Shown here: positions 46,547 to 56,099 of the stretch, piece after piece | Layout: the number at the start of each line of letters is the position of its first letter | Numbering within the stretch: the first letter of the stretch is position 1 | Made by a program: the position numbers and the translations under genes | NCBI GenBank assembly: GCA_005046945.1 | Contig: SUSS01000004.1 | Coordinates: forward strand, 81,041-145,040 | Length of the DNA stretch: 64,000 bases | From: Tissierella creatinini | Lineage (GTDB): Bacteria; Bacillota; Clostridia; Tissierellales; Tissierellaceae | Direction: 5' to 3' | The notes under the pieces: model-generated | Database searches by the model: none | What the model saw: the letters and a program-made list of their open reading frames with translations, nothing else | What the model was told of the DNA's origin: nothing

Positions 46547-47134
46547 TTAACACAATTCTTTAATTATAATTTTTATTGGAGAGCATTTTCCGCCATTACA
46601 CTTACTTTCAGATACACTGCAAGCAGCAACTCCAAGACGAACATCCATTTCTGCTTTTAAAACCACCTTGTCCCCAGGCTTTGAAATAGGCTTTTCAACG
46701 GATATACTTCCGTCAGAATTTATTTTTGTATACATAAATAAATTAACAGGATGAATGATTGGCCGTTGTTCATTTAAACAACCATTTATATTTTCAAGGC
46801 AATTACGATGGCCTTGTCCATTATGATAGAAGAAGTCATACATCTCTGGTCTACAACAAGGATGAATCAAATCATGTTCCCCTACATCATCCAATAGCAA
46901 TTTAAACATGGGATTATAAAGATTAGTAAAAATTGTATCTCCTACCTTTAACTTTAAAGATTCATTGCAATCAATTGTTACTCCTGTTGATAAAAATTCT
47001 AAAGGATTATGTTTAGACTCTGCAAAAAAATCAACAACTTGTGTTCCATCTATATCTATAACTATAATCTCTTCATTTTTCTTCACCTCAATAGATTTTC
47101 CGCTACATGGTTCTATAAAATATTCTCTTTCCAT
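46547..47134 (-). CDS. DUF1989 (urea carboxylase-associated) family protein
   Basis: A 195-residue protein with the family features GTQVVDFFAES, CRPEMYDFF and DVRLGVAACSVSESKCNGGKCSPI. The Cys/His pattern may bind a metal. Relatives occur beside urea-carboxylase and amino-acid degradation genes; function unresolved. It is alone here. The start has AAGGAGAGGGGAAACAA upstream. Confidence 0.8.
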   Translation of the reverse strand: MEREYFIEPCSGKSIEVKKNEEIIVIDIDGTQVVDFFAESKHNPLEFLSTGVTIDCNESLKLKVGDTIFTNLYNPMFKLLLDDVGEHDLIHPCCRPEMYDFFYHNGQGHRNCLENINGCLNEQRPIIHPVNLFMYTKINSDGSISVEKPISKPGDKVVLKAEMDVRLGVAACSVSESKCNGGKCSPIKIIIKELC

Positions 47135-47279
47135 TTGTTTCCCCTCTCCTTGATAGAATTTATCTCTATTTTTTATACATGAAAATTTAAGGATTCTTTA
47201 TACACTTATATTTTAAGAATATTACTTCGTATAAATTTACAGCTGCGTCACAATATAAATAACAAGGACCAAATATTTG

Positions 47280-47759
47280 CTAAATTGTATATTCGAATTT
47301 TTCTTCAATTCCAATTACTTTCCCATCCTGAATCTTAATGAAGTAAGGTATCTTTTGTTCGGAAAGTGGGATATTGTTTAAATCCCCTAAATGAGTAAGA
47401 AACTCATCATACTTGGTTGTAGTATATAACCTATTGCCTTGTGCTTCAGATTCTTGAATAAAGTTGAGGTTTACATCAGTAAATATATATTCAACCTCAT
47501 CTGCTAATTCATAAGTTTCATCTACTTGATTTTTCCTAAGAATTGCATATCCATTTGGCATATCTTCTTCAGTCAAATTTAATTCTTCCATTCTATCTTT
47601 TTCGTCTATTTTTACAATTTCAACATGGCGAAAATGTAGTGCATTATCTTCTAGGACTATATAACCTGTCAATACTTCTATTTCCTCTTCAGTTGTAGTA
47701 CATCCTATAATTGAAAGTAACAATAATGCAATAAATACCGAAACTATTACTTTTCTCAC
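47280..47759 (-). CDS. Uncharacterised lipoprotein (intact copy)
   Basis: A 159-residue lipoprotein with signal and lipobox LLLLSIIGC. GTG 47759 with AAGGAG seven bases upstream is the start. The mature part is acidic (EEEIEVLTGYIVLEDNALHF) and of unknown family. A decayed paralogue lies at 58599-59050. It follows the 131-residue membrane protein gene. Confidence 0.7.
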   Translation of the reverse strand: MRKVIVSVFIALLLLSIIGCTTTEEEIEVLTGYIVLEDNALHFRHVEIVKIDEKDRMEELNLTEEDMPNGYAILRKNQVDETYELADEVEYIFTDVNLNFIQESEAQGNRLYTTTKYDEFLTHLGDLNNIPLSEQKIPYFIKIQDGKVIGIEEKFEYTI

Positions 47760-47864
47760 AAAATCACTCCTTTTCTTAACTAAAAACACTTCCATATAGA
47801 TTTACAAGTACTCATCTACTAATCAATATTCCAGATCCACATAGGGTAATGTTGCCTGTGGCTT

Positions 47865-48260
47865 TTACATGTTAGAGCTGTCAAGAATATTTAAGGTAAA
47901 TCCATTTATTATGTATGAACATATTAATAAAAACAAGCTTAGAATAATTAAAACAATAGATCTATATGTACCAGAATTAGGGATAAATAATGTTATAATC
48001 ATTACTGCTACAAATAATTGATAACTAAGTCGATACCATAGGGTTGGTGTTATTTCTACTACATCTCCATCTTTAACCTCTATTTCATTGCTCTTAACTC
48101 CAAATTGCGTTACTTTTAAATGCACTTTTTCGGCTGGCAAATCGACTTCTATATGTTGATTATGTGAAATACTAGCCACTTTTTCACCATTAACTCTTAT
48201 TTGAATTTTTGAAGCCCTACCCTGCCAACCGGTTCTTCGCTTAATTGTTGTAATAGACAT
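47865..48260 (-). CDS. Membrane protein with N-terminal beta-rich domain
   Basis: A 131-residue protein. Residues 1-70 (TIKRRTGWQGRASKIQIRVNG, then VHLKVTQFGVKSNEI) look like a small beta-sandwich of the PEGA type. Two membrane helices follow (about 80-98 and 101-120). I do not recognise it further. Its promoter region carries the TTACAA direct repeat shared with two other genes of this zone. A 5' remnant of a paralogue is at about 59005-59050. Confidence 0.65.
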   Translation of the reverse strand: MSITTIKRRTGWQGRASKIQIRVNGEKVASISHNQHIEVDLPAEKVHLKVTQFGVKSNEIEVKDGDVVEITPTLWYRLSYQLFVAVMIITLFIPNSGTYRSIVLIILSLFLLICSYIINGFTLNILDSSNM

Positions 48261-48364
48261 AGAATTACCTTCCTTTCATTTAAAGAAGTTGTGTGCGTAC
48301 TCCCTTCTCTTTATACCTCTACTGTAAATATACCAAAAGTTCTGGCAGTATAATCCATTTATCT

Positions 48365-48385
48365 GAATTGTAATAATATTGTAAC
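48365..48385 (-). promoter_or_regulatory. TTACAA-N5-TTACAA box, copy A
   Basis: Direct repeat with 11-bp period at 48384-48379 and 48373-48368, then TATACT 15 bases downstream as a -10. Serves the membrane protein gene at 47865-48260. Matching copies are at 52935-52955 and 60340-60360. Confidence 0.6.
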
Positions 48386-48401
48386 TATATGCAAAGTTTA
48401 A

Positions 48402-48422
48402 GCCAAGGATTTATTCCTTGGC
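48402..48422 (-). terminator. GCCAAGGA/TCCTTGGC hairpin behind the DUF4179 gene
   Basis: An 8-bp stem. The same hairpin stands behind the histidine kinase gene at 52972-52992, and both are followed by a TTACAA box. Confidence 0.5.
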
Positions 48423-48435
48423 CCCCTATAAAAAC

Positions 48436-49929
48436 CTATCTAACATTTATCATTTCACCGTTAATTACTATTACCTTTACTTTTTCTATCTGAATTATAT
48501 TTCCTCCAAATATAAGAGTAGATTCATTTTCATAAGTGTGGACTGAAGACTGATCCAATTTTACAATAGTTCCATCCAGATACTCAACATGAACAACATC
48601 ACTATGATTATAATTAGACGATATATCTTGAGATAAATGAACAGTGATGCCAATCGGTGACAATGAAATCATATCTAAGCTTAATTTCTCACCATTTATA
48701 TAAACATCTCTTTCAACATTGTATTCAGTTGTTACTTTTTCAGGAATCAAAAATGAAAATTCCCAATTGGCTTCACTAAGCTTTGGTGATTTCATATAGT
48801 CAATTACAAGGGATAAATCATATAATTGTTCTGGCTTTGTTATATCTTCATAAATAATCTCAGCATAAGTTTCATGGGGTCTTTTGCCATAGCTTTCGTA
48901 GCCATATTTCTTATCACTTTCAAAGTAAATAATTTGTTCTGGATCATATACTATTTCATTTTCTGAATTTACAAATTTTGCTTTGATATAGTAACCATCA
49001 ACTGCAGCAGTTTCGTCCAGCATAGCTTTAACTTGCATGTGTAATAGTCCATCTACAAAGCCTATATTTGAAATTGAAAACATATCAACATTGTCAAATT
49101 TAATGTCCATTTCATCAAATTTTAGTAGTTGAGATTCTTCATACAGCATATCATTGACCCCACCACCGCCTCTTTTCCATACGTCATCCTGGGTTATTAT
49201 TTTAGGAGTATGTCCTTTTATAAGTTCCCCTATATTAATATTGCTTTCTGGTAAATTCTCAAGAAATTCCCGACCAGTTGAAAATCCATTTATCTTAAGA
49301 GTTGCATTCCCCTGATGGTCATCTCCTAATGATGTAATCATTAAGATTGCTGTCTTTGTTTCATTATTATAATCAATAACACTTATATTGCCGCCATATC
49401 CTTGACTTAATCCCCAACTTGTAAAATCTAGACTATCACTCAAGCGGTCACCCTTCGTATCAGTTACAGTAGCGAAAATTCGCAAAATATTTTCATCGTT
49501 AATGGCTGAAATCAACTTCATAACAATCCCGTCATATTCGCTCTGTATGGATAAAGGTGCTTCGTTTACTACCAGGTTTCCATAAGTACCTCCATTACCA
49601 TTTCCATGTGATGGTGTTGACTCATTTGCTTCAACTAAAGGTTCAATATGCGACTCAATATATTCAGAGTCTTCTCCAAATACAATTTCATATATTCTAT
49701 TTATGTCAATAATCCCCGCATAAACGAGTGTTGTAGCAAACACTATAGAGGCAATAACCCCAACTAATGCTAATTTCTTAAATGGAATCTTTTTATGCTT
49801 TATTCTTGCTTTTTGTGCGAACTTATTCTTTATATTTTTTGCATTTTCTACAGTATATTCAGGGACATATTTTAACATTATTTCAACTTCTTTGTCATCT
49901 AAATCATGAATGGAATCATTATTATTCAT
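48436..49929 (-). CDS. DUF4179 membrane protein, probable ECF anti-sigma factor
   Basis: A 497-residue protein with a cytoplasmic N-terminal stretch of about 55 residues, one membrane helix (LALVGVIASIVFATTLVYAGI) and a large extracytoplasmic DUF4179-type domain. It overlaps the end of an ECF sigma factor gene by eight bases, the usual order of sigma and anti-sigma. It probably holds the sigma factor at the membrane until a cell-envelope signal is sensed. Confidence 0.8.
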   Translation of the reverse strand: MNNNDSIHDLDDKEVEIMLKYVPEYTVENAKNIKNKFAQKARIKHKKIPFKKLALVGVIASIVFATTLVYAGIIDINRIYEIVFGEDSEYIESHIEPLVEANESTPSHGNGNGGTYGNLVVNEAPLSIQSEYDGIVMKLISAINDENILRIFATVTDTKGDRLSDSLDFTSWGLSQGYGGNISVIDYNNETKTAILMITSLGDDHQGNATLKINGFSTGREFLENLPESNINIGELIKGHTPKIITQDDVWKRGGGGVNDMLYEESQLLKFDEMDIKFDNVDMFSISNIGFVDGLLHMQVKAMLDETAAVDGYYIKAKFVNSENEIVYDPEQIIYFESDKKYGYESYGKRPHETYAEIIYEDITKPEQLYDLSLVIDYMKSPKLSEANWEFSFLIPEKVTTEYNVERDVYINGEKLSLDMISLSPIGITVHLSQDISSNYNHSDVVHVEYLDGTIVKLDQSSVHTYENESTLIFGGNIIQIEKVKVIVINGEMINVR

Positions 49930-50479
49930 TAAAACCTTCCTCCTTCAATAATATTCTTTTTAGTTTTATTTTTCCCTGATATAGTATATTTTCAACTTTT
50001 TTGGATGGAAGGCCCATTTTCTCAGATATAACCTTAACCTTTTCATTATAAAAATATCTTCTTATAATAATTTCTCTGTCTGGCTCTTTCAGATTCTCCA
50101 ATGCATCTAAGATTTCTCCTATGTTTTCATTTTCGAGGATTGACAAAAGTGGACCATTATCATCTTCTATTCCGAAATTTTCATGAATTTCCGAAATATT
50201 ACACCTCGTAAGTTTTCTATACCTATCAATAGCAAGATTCTTACCAACCTTAACCAGGAGAGACTTCAAACTACCTTTTTTATGGTTATATATCTTCGGA
50301 TTTTCAATCAATTTTATGTAAATATCACTTATACAATCTTCTATGTCTTCTGTAGATCCAATTTTTCCTAAAATATTACCTATAACAACCCATAAAAGTT
50401 TATTGTAACGCTCCATTATATAATCGAATATATCCATATCTTTTTGCCGTAGCCTTCTTGCAATTTCTTCATCAGTCAT
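49922..50479 (-). CDS. ECF-type RNA polymerase sigma factor
   Basis: A 185-residue sigma-70 family protein. Region 2 (FDYIMERYNKLLWVVIGNIL, EDIEDCISDIYIKLIEN) and region 4 (LKEPDREIIIRRYFYNEKVKVISEKMGLPS) are visible. Region 3 is absent, as in ECF factors. The start has AAGGAGATGGTGAAAA upstream. Co-transcribed with the DUF4179 protein. Confidence 0.9.
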   Translation of the reverse strand: MTDEEIARRLRQKDMDIFDYIMERYNKLLWVVIGNILGKIGSTEDIEDCISDIYIKLIENPKIYNHKKGSLKSLLVKVGKNLAIDRYRKLTRCNISEIHENFGIEDDNGPLLSILENENIGEILDALENLKEPDREIIIRRYFYNEKVKVISEKMGLPSKKVENILYQGKIKLKRILLKEEGFNE

Positions 50480-50696
50480 TTTTCACCATCTCCTTACCCT
50501 AAATTGCGAATTACTCTTTCATATACATAACGATCGAATTATATAAAACACTTAAAAATCTACTAAGTTTTTTTCTTTTCAATGACTTATTGAATTTTTA
50601 CATATGGAAAGTTACAGAGAAGGATAGGTGGATACCCCGCCTAATTTGGGAGACAAGAAGTATAGTATAGAACATTGAAGTGGCTAATAGATTGAT

Positions 50697-50849
50697 TTAT
50701 AATTTAATGATTAGCAAAATACACGCAATTATTAAGAACAGTAATGCACTCAAAGCCATCAAAAATTTCTTTATTTTACTATTTACCTGTGCTGCTCTAT
50801 CAATTTTTTCTGAGTTGAGTGCAATAATAACTGCAAGTATAATAAACAT
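50697..50849 (-). CDS. Small membrane protein
   Basis: About 50 residues with two hydrophobic helices (FIILAVIIAL and FLMALSALLFLIIACILLI) separated by a charged NSEKIDRAAQVNSKIKK linker. A GGAGGTGA site lies 17 bases before ATG 50849; the exact start is unsure. No known family. Confidence 0.5.
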   Translation of the reverse strand: MFIILAVIIALNSEKIDRAAQVNSKIKKFLMALSALLFLIIACILLIIKL

Positions 50850-50869
50850 CCAATATATCTCTATAAAGC

Positions 50870-51006
50870 TCACCTCCGAGAAGGATAAATAGCAATTCCT
50901 ACACATAAAACTACTGCCACAAGTCTATATATAAAAAATGTGTCAATATCGTTGGAAAACATCGACATACAAATTGAACAATTAATATCCACCAGTAACT
51001 TTCCAT
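50870..51006 (-). pseudogene. Small membrane-protein coding trace, possibly frameshifted
   Basis: ATG 51006 with GAGGAGG nine bases upstream opens a 31-codon ORF (MESYWWILIVQF...). A second frame from GTG 50992 gives FFIYRLVAVVLCVGIAIYPS and ends in TGA 50872-50870, inside the next gene's ribosome site. The strong ribosome site belongs to the first frame, the convincing membrane helix to the second. One ancestral gene with a frameshift would explain both. Confidence 0.35.
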
Positions 51007-51213
51007 CAGCACTTTCCTCCTCGTATCAAACTAAGTACATTTAAATATTTAATATAAATATACCAAAACACAATTAAACTCATTTTGATACTTATTCTAA
51101 AAAATTCTTATACACCATGTAGTAGGTCATTTTATTGTAATAAATAAGGTTTATAAATCTAAGATAGTGACCTATAAGATAAATTATCTGCAACTAATTT
51201 TTAAATCATCACA
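50907..51213. other. Intergenic stretch with little content
   Basis: Apart from the small ORF trace at its left end (to 51006), this AT-rich stretch shows no gene, hairpin or repeat that I can support. Confidence 0.5.
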
Positions 51214-51444
51214 CTAATTCCTATTTTTAATTAAATCAATTGTGGAGCCTATAATCATACCAGCAAGTAGGCTTAATATAATAGTCATAGGATTCATAGA
51301 AATTATGTTAAGTACAAGCCCTGCGGTTAGTCCAATAATACCTCCAATGTTTGTATAATAGTACTTTTTATTGTTTTTATTAAAGATAATATCAACTCCT
51401 TCTTCTTGTTTTCCAATGTTGCGTATAAATATACTTATGTTCAC
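51214..51444 (-). CDS. Small two-helix membrane protein
   Basis: A 76-residue protein with a charged N-terminal half and two helices (IGGIIGLTAGLVLNIIS, TIILSLLAGMIIGSTI) ending LIKNRN. GTG start with AAAGGTATTA upstream. It starts three bases after the copper-amine-oxidase-like gene ends and may be co-transcribed. No known family. Confidence 0.55.
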   Translation of the reverse strand: MNISIFIRNIGKQEEGVDIIFNKNNKKYYYTNIGGIIGLTAGLVLNIISMNPMTIILSLLAGMIIGSTIDLIKNRN

Positions 51445-51446
51445 TA

Positions 51447-52745
51447 CTAATACCTTTTATCACCTAGTAATCCATAATACTCAACAAATCCATACTCCAG
51501 ATCCACAACTACTACATGCTTCCATTGACTATCCCCATATGCCTCATGTTTCTCTTCCTCATATAGACTAGGAAATAAATCAGGAGTTTTTAACAATTCT
51601 ATATTTTTATCAACATATATCTTAATGAAGTTATTTGCCAATTCTAATGCTTCTTCTTGACTTAGATTATTCTCTTCTAATTCATAACTGTAGTTTTTTA
51701 GGTGATACTGGGTAAGCTTATGCTTATTATTAAATAGCACTTCCAGTTTAATAATAACTGTATTATCATCCTTTGATTTTTTTAGATATAATAATGTAGA
51801 TTCAGGATTTGGTTTTCTTAAAGTGTAGATTTCATCAGGGCTAAAGATATCCATTGGAACATAATTATCTAGAATATCATTTAATACTCCTATTTCGGTG
51901 TCATAGCTTTCTTTATCAATTAATTTAGTATCTTCCAATCTTTTATATGAAGCTAGTACCTCTTGCCCTTCATCCCAAATCTTCTTATATGAATCCCTAG
52001 TCCCAGGATAATACTGAAAATCCAAATCAAATATAGCTTCTAAATAATAGCTTCCAATTTCAAAATCAATAACATAGTTTGTATCATAAGGCACTGTAGT
52101 AATCACTGGATAGCCACTTCTTATAACTTCAAATACTGGCCCAAAGCTATTAAATCCTTCTGCTATAAATTTTTCAGCTGATTTTCTATCATAAACATAT
52201 AAGTTACCATCTCTTGTTTCAATTATGGCCTCTTCCTTCCATGAGTTAGGAAAGTTTAAGGTATACCCATATTCCTCATTTGTGAAAAGAAAAGAATTCT
52301 TTGATCTCTCTTGTCCTTTAAACTTTCCAATAATAGCTATTTGGTTTTTAGCATCCCATACAACCTCTTCATCAAAGGCTTTAGCTATGAAGCTTAATGG
52401 CACAAAGGTTCTATCATTATTAATAAATGATCTTCCATCAAGGGGTATATCTCTCCCATCTACTAGGGCTATCTTAGATGAAACTGTAAGCTCTACATTT
52501 TTATCTTCTTTAGAAATCTTAATAGTACTAGTCTCCTCTACATATTCTACTAGGTAACCAAGTTCTTCAGCTACAAATCTAATAGGAACAAGGATCATTC
52601 CACTATCATTGAAAGGAAGCACATCTGGTAAAAGAGGTTTCCCATTCACAATTACTTTAACTAAGCTGCCCTCAGCCATAGTTGGAATTGAAGTTAAAAC
52701 TATAGCAATGATTAGGAACATCATAAGTATTCTTGGCTTTTTCAT
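51447..52745 (-). CDS. Secreted protein with copper amine oxidase N-terminal-like domain
   Basis: A 432-residue protein with an N-terminal signal peptide (MMFLIIAIVLTSIPTMAEG). The stalk domain typical of clostridial cell-surface proteins follows: VIVNGKPLLPDVLPF, ILVPIRFVAEELGY, DGRSFINNDRTFVPLSFIAKAF. The C-terminal part (about 165-432) is unassigned and contains a PsbP/lipoprotein-like segment SYKKIWDEGQEVLASY. ATG 52745 (GAAAGGAGTTCCAT) is the start. Its promoter carries the TTACAA box. Confidence 0.8.
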   Translation of the reverse strand: MKKPRILMMFLIIAIVLTSIPTMAEGSLVKVIVNGKPLLPDVLPFNDSGMILVPIRFVAEELGYLVEYVEETSTIKISKEDKNVELTVSSKIALVDGRDIPLDGRSFINNDRTFVPLSFIAKAFDEEVVWDAKNQIAIIGKFKGQERSKNSFLFTNEEYGYTLNFPNSWKEEAIIETRDGNLYVYDRKSAEKFIAEGFNSFGPVFEVIRSGYPVITTVPYDTNYVIDFEIGSYYLEAIFDLDFQYYPGTRDSYKKIWDEGQEVLASYKRLEDTKLIDKESYDTEIGVLNDILDNYVPMDIFSPDEIYTLRKPNPESTLLYLKKSKDDNTVIIKLEVLFNNKHKLTQYHLKNYSYELEENNLSQEEALELANNFIKIYVDKNIELLKTPDLFPSLYEEEKHEAYGDSQWKHVVVVDLEYGFVEYYGLLGDKRY

Positions 52746-52934
52746 ATGGAACTCCTTTCTATTGTACTTAACCACTTCCATAACTCATCATACAACCCAT
52801 CATTTTTCACTTATTAATGATAATTTATTTTTATATAAAAAGAGATTAATTAAATCCAATATGCTTTCAGGGTCATTTCTTTATCCCTCTAATCTAATAA
52901 TACCATAAGGTCTGCCAGGTTAATCCATTTCAGC

Positions 52935-52955
52935 GAATTGTAATGATATTGTAAC
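52935..52955 (-). promoter_or_regulatory. TTACAA-N5-TTACAA box, copy B
   Basis: Direct repeat at 52954-52949 and 52943-52938, with TAACCT 15 bases further as a weak -10 of the copper-amine-oxidase-like gene. Flanks AAATGGATTA and CAGA-CTT-TGGTAT are shared with copy A. Confidence 0.6.
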
Positions 52956-52971
52956 TAATGCAAGAATTTAA

Positions 52972-52992
52972 GCCAAGGATAATATCCTTGGC
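52972..52992 (-). terminator. GCCAAGGA/TCCTTGGC hairpin behind the histidine kinase gene
   Basis: Same 8-bp stem as at 48402-48422, again directly upstream of a TTACAA box. Confidence 0.5.
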
Positions 52993-53036
52993 TCTATAAG
53001 ATCTGAATTGTTCATTTTTGAAGGTAAGAGGTTTGT

Positions 53037-54737
53037 TTACCTAAATTTAAACCAAAACACCACTCCACCTTCACTATTTTTAGCTCCATATGAAAATTTA
53101 TGGAGGTCAAGGATTGTTCTTGAAATGGAAAGTCCCAAACCCGTACCTTTTGTATTACTACGCTCTGCACTACCTTTTTTATAAGGAAACCATATCTCTT
53201 CAATCAAATCTTCATCAATATAGCTACCGCTATTATATACTTCAAGAATATCATCTAGTACTCTTATGCTAATCTCGCCATCTTCTGGTGTATTATCGAT
53301 AGCGTTTATAGTAAAGTTGTCAATCACCCTTTCAATTAATGAATAATCTGCTTTTACAACTCCATCTCCTTCTAGAGATAATGTTATAGACTTCTCCTCG
53401 CAAAGCTGCTTATAACGACTAATAATCTTAGTGCAAATTTCACCAAGGGATACTTCTTCAATTTTGAGTGAAAAGGAGTCTGATTCTAATCTTGTCATTT
53501 CAAGCATCTTACGAATTATCTTATCCATTCTTTCTACATTTGCATTAATGTGACTGGCATAATGGTCTCTTTTTTCAGTGTGAACATCCTCTTGTAGGTT
53601 TTGTGCATATCCTGAAATAATGCTCAAAGGAGTCTTTAAATCATGGGCCAGAGCATCTGTCATTTCTTTTCGCTGCCTTTCAAGTTCCTCTTGTTTCAAA
53701 TATGTCTTATAAGTTTGTCTAGATAATATATATGCAGCAATGGCAAATATTATTAAGCATGCACTCCACATGTAAAGTATGGTAGAAGAGATTCGCTCCC
53801 ATAAATTAATATCTACACCAACTGTGGTCCAAAAATCACTGTGGTAACTATCATCATCTATAAATGTAATGCTCAATTGATAAGGTACTACCATATAATA
53901 ACGGTAAGTTAATTGGTGTACTCTTTCATTAGATAACATCCTATAAGGCCATCCTTGTATAGATTCTTTTAAATTGGATGGATTGCTTACCAATTGTCGA
54001 AGCTCAATTTGATTTTCGTCGTTTGCATAATTATACTCCGCCCTAATACTACCATGTTCAAAATACGGTAAATCCCTGGTGTTTTCATAATTTGATTTAT
54101 ATACAAGGTCCTCTCTTCGTTCACCGCTAGCTGAATCAACCTCACCATATTCATCGAATGAGCCTGCATACATAGGAGTAACGTATATTTTATCAGGAAT
54201 AATCATTTCGTTGTCCACCCAAAAACCTTCTATACTTAATGAATATCCATTTAAGTCTCCAACTTTTTTAGCTTTAGGATTAGCATATAAATAATTTTCA
54301 AGTTCTTTAACCTCTTCTTCGCTGAACCAATCATTTGGGTTTAATAGTCCCTCCCCCTGATAGTGAGTATTTCCTTCAACATACTCAGTATAACTACATT
54401 TCCAGTAATCATTTGTGTTATATATAAGTTCATAATCACTTGTAAATACAGCTGCTTCTGCACCATCAAGCATTGGAATATAAAATGTTTTCTTTACAAA
54501 TTCTTTTTTTAATTTAGATATATCAATAATCTGATTGTTATTGTCGATGTTATCCTCTAATATATCAACTAGTCTATTATTGATGTATAAAGAATATGTT
54601 TCTAGGTCTTTTCCCACAGCTTTATTTTCCTGTAATACAAGAAATATAGAAAAACCAATCATCAATAACAAATAAATAGCAAGAAAAGTAATAAAGATGC
54701 GTGTATAAATTGAACTCTTCATTTTATTATTTTTCAA
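53037..54737 (-). CDS. Membrane-bound sensor histidine kinase
   Basis: A 566-residue kinase. TM1 is near residues 12-31, followed by a large extracellular sensor (about 35-318) and TM2 (ISSTILYMWSACLIIFAIAAYIL, about 318-340). The H-box LAHDLKTPLSIISGY, N-box NAIDNTPEDG and G-boxes GTGLGLSISRT are present. The sensor domain has no evident family, so the signal is unknown. It overlaps the response regulator gene by four bases. Confidence 0.93.
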   Translation of the reverse strand: MKNNKMKSSIYTRIFITFLAIYLLLMIGFSIFLVLQENKAVGKDLETYSLYINNRLVDILEDNIDNNNQIIDISKLKKEFVKKTFYIPMLDGAEAAVFTSDYELIYNTNDYWKCSYTEYVEGNTHYQGEGLLNPNDWFSEEEVKELENYLYANPKAKKVGDLNGYSLSIEGFWVDNEMIIPDKIYVTPMYAGSFDEYGEVDSASGERREDLVYKSNYENTRDLPYFEHGSIRAEYNYANDENQIELRQLVSNPSNLKESIQGWPYRMLSNERVHQLTYRYYMVVPYQLSITFIDDDSYHSDFWTTVGVDINLWERISSTILYMWSACLIIFAIAAYILSRQTYKTYLKQEELERQRKEMTDALAHDLKTPLSIISGYAQNLQEDVHTEKRDHYASHINANVERMDKIIRKMLEMTRLESDSFSLKIEEVSLGEICTKIISRYKQLCEEKSITLSLEGDGVVKADYSLIERVIDNFTINAIDNTPEDGEISIRVLDDILEVYNSGSYIDEDLIEEIWFPYKKGSAERSNTKGTGLGLSISRTILDLHKFSYGAKNSEGGVVFWFKFR

Positions 54738-55417
54738 TACTCCACCTCCATTTTATATCCCTTTTTAAATACGGTTTTTATTTGGTTAGAAGCATTACCT
54801 AAAGATTGACGAAGCTTTTTCATGTGATTATCTACTACTCTTTCATTACCATCAAAATCATATCCCCAGATCCTAATTAGAAGGCTATCACGGCTTACAA
54901 CTTTTCCTTGATTTTCAATAAGTACTTTTAAAATAGCAAATTCTATGGGTCCCAGAATTATTTCCTTATCATCAACATATGTATTACAGCGATATGGATC
55001 TAATTTTATTCTCCCTGCCGTCATTAATTCATTTCTTACCATTCCCTTTGAACGTCGTAATAGAGCTATGGATTTTGCATAAAGTTCTGCTAATGAGAAT
55101 GGTTTAGTTATATAGTCATCACATCCAAGGTTATATCCATGTAATATGTCATTTTCATTTTGTCTTGCTGTAATAAATATTATAGGAACATCACTAGTTT
55201 TTCTTAATTCCCTACAAATTGTAAATCCATCTACTTCAGGTAGCATAATATCTAGAAGTACTAAATCGTAATCATTATCAATAGATTTTAATTGGCCTTC
55301 TATTCCTGTGGCAGCTACATCTATGGATAAATCCCCCTTGCTTTTTTCCGTAAAGTAATCCATAATAATTTCCCGAATTTCTGCATCATCTTCAACTAAA
55401 AGAAGCTTGAACGCCAT
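54734..55417 (-). CDS. OmpR-family response regulator
   Basis: A 227-residue regulator with receiver domain (phospho-Asp in LVLLDIMLPEVDG, about residue 56) and a C-terminal winged helix (IRIWGYDFDGNERVVDNHMKKL). It pairs with the histidine kinase behind it. OmpR-family regulators bind direct repeats with about 11-bp spacing, which fits the three TTACAA boxes of this zone; the link is inference. Start has GGAGGTGAAAAT upstream. Confidence 0.94.
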   Translation of the reverse strand: MAFKLLLVEDDAEIREIIMDYFTEKSKGDLSIDVAATGIEGQLKSIDNDYDLVLLDIMLPEVDGFTICRELRKTSDVPIIFITARQNENDILHGYNLGCDDYITKPFSLAELYAKSIALLRRSKGMVRNELMTAGRIKLDPYRCNTYVDDKEIILGPIEFAILKVLIENQGKVVSRDSLLIRIWGYDFDGNERVVDNHMKKLRQSLGNASNQIKTVFKKGYKMEVEY

Positions 55418-55491
55418 ATATTTTCACCTCCAAGTCTATGGTAGCATATAGATATATCTTTTTTGTATCCTCTTGGATATTTTAAATATAT

Positions 55492-55522
55492 AAAAACCCC
55501 TTAAAAATTACTTTCTAAGGGG
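55492..55522 (-). terminator. Terminator behind the 55561-56043 gene
   Basis: CCCCTTA / TAAGGGG stem followed by TTTTT on the minus strand. Confidence 0.8.
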
Positions 55523-55560
55523 ATAAAATTTACAACCTATTACTTCCGCTTGTAAGATGT

Positions 55561-56043
55561 TTAATATAAAAAATTACTACTTACCCATTTCAATAACTCC
55601 TCATACAGCCCATTATTTCCCTTAACTATGTAGTCACGATACTTACCATTGCCAAAACTAATAGATACCTCATTTTTATCGTCAATGGATATATTGTAAT
55701 GTGGTACTTTAGCCTCACTAAAGAAAATCCTAGTGTCTATCAAGTCATTGGAACTTGCAGGGTAAACTCCATCAATATACATCTTATGTATCTTTGAATA
55801 TTTATACTTGTTTAATATGTTTATGAAATGATTAATGTCTTCTTCCTTAATAAATTCAATTTCATAAATATCATCAGAACCATTGGTTACTACACACACA
55901 TCAATTGATCTCACCCTGCCATTATAGATTAGATTATGCAAGTTTACCGGTCTTGTATAATACTTATATAAAGCAACAGTACATATAATTAAGAATATTA
56001 AAACTCCAAAACGGTTCTGCTTTCCTCTATTCCCATGATTCAT
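55561..56043 (-). CDS. Single-pass membrane protein, paralogue 1
   Basis: A 160-residue protein with one N-terminal membrane helix (FGVLIFLIICTVALYKYY) and an extracellular domain starting RPVNLHNLIYNGR. It ends with NGLYEELLKWVS. The family is not recognised. A clear paralogue is at 59744-60223 with the same length and motifs. Start has GGAGGTTGTAGTCTA upstream. Confidence 0.65.
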   Translation of the reverse strand: MNHGNRGKQNRFGVLIFLIICTVALYKYYTRPVNLHNLIYNGRVRSIDVCVVTNGSDDIYEIEFIKEEDINHFINILNKYKYSKIHKMYIDGVYPASSNDLIDTRIFFSEAKVPHYNISIDDKNEVSISFGNGKYRDYIVKGNNGLYEELLKWVSSNFLY

Positions 56044-56099
56044 TAGACTACAACCTCCAAAGATTGCTCCTTTAAAGTTTATTTATATAAATCTTAATC

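Noticed and set aside
50680-50892. Plus-strand 70-codon ORF
   Set aside because: It overlaps the better-supported minus-strand small membrane gene and has no ribosome site.
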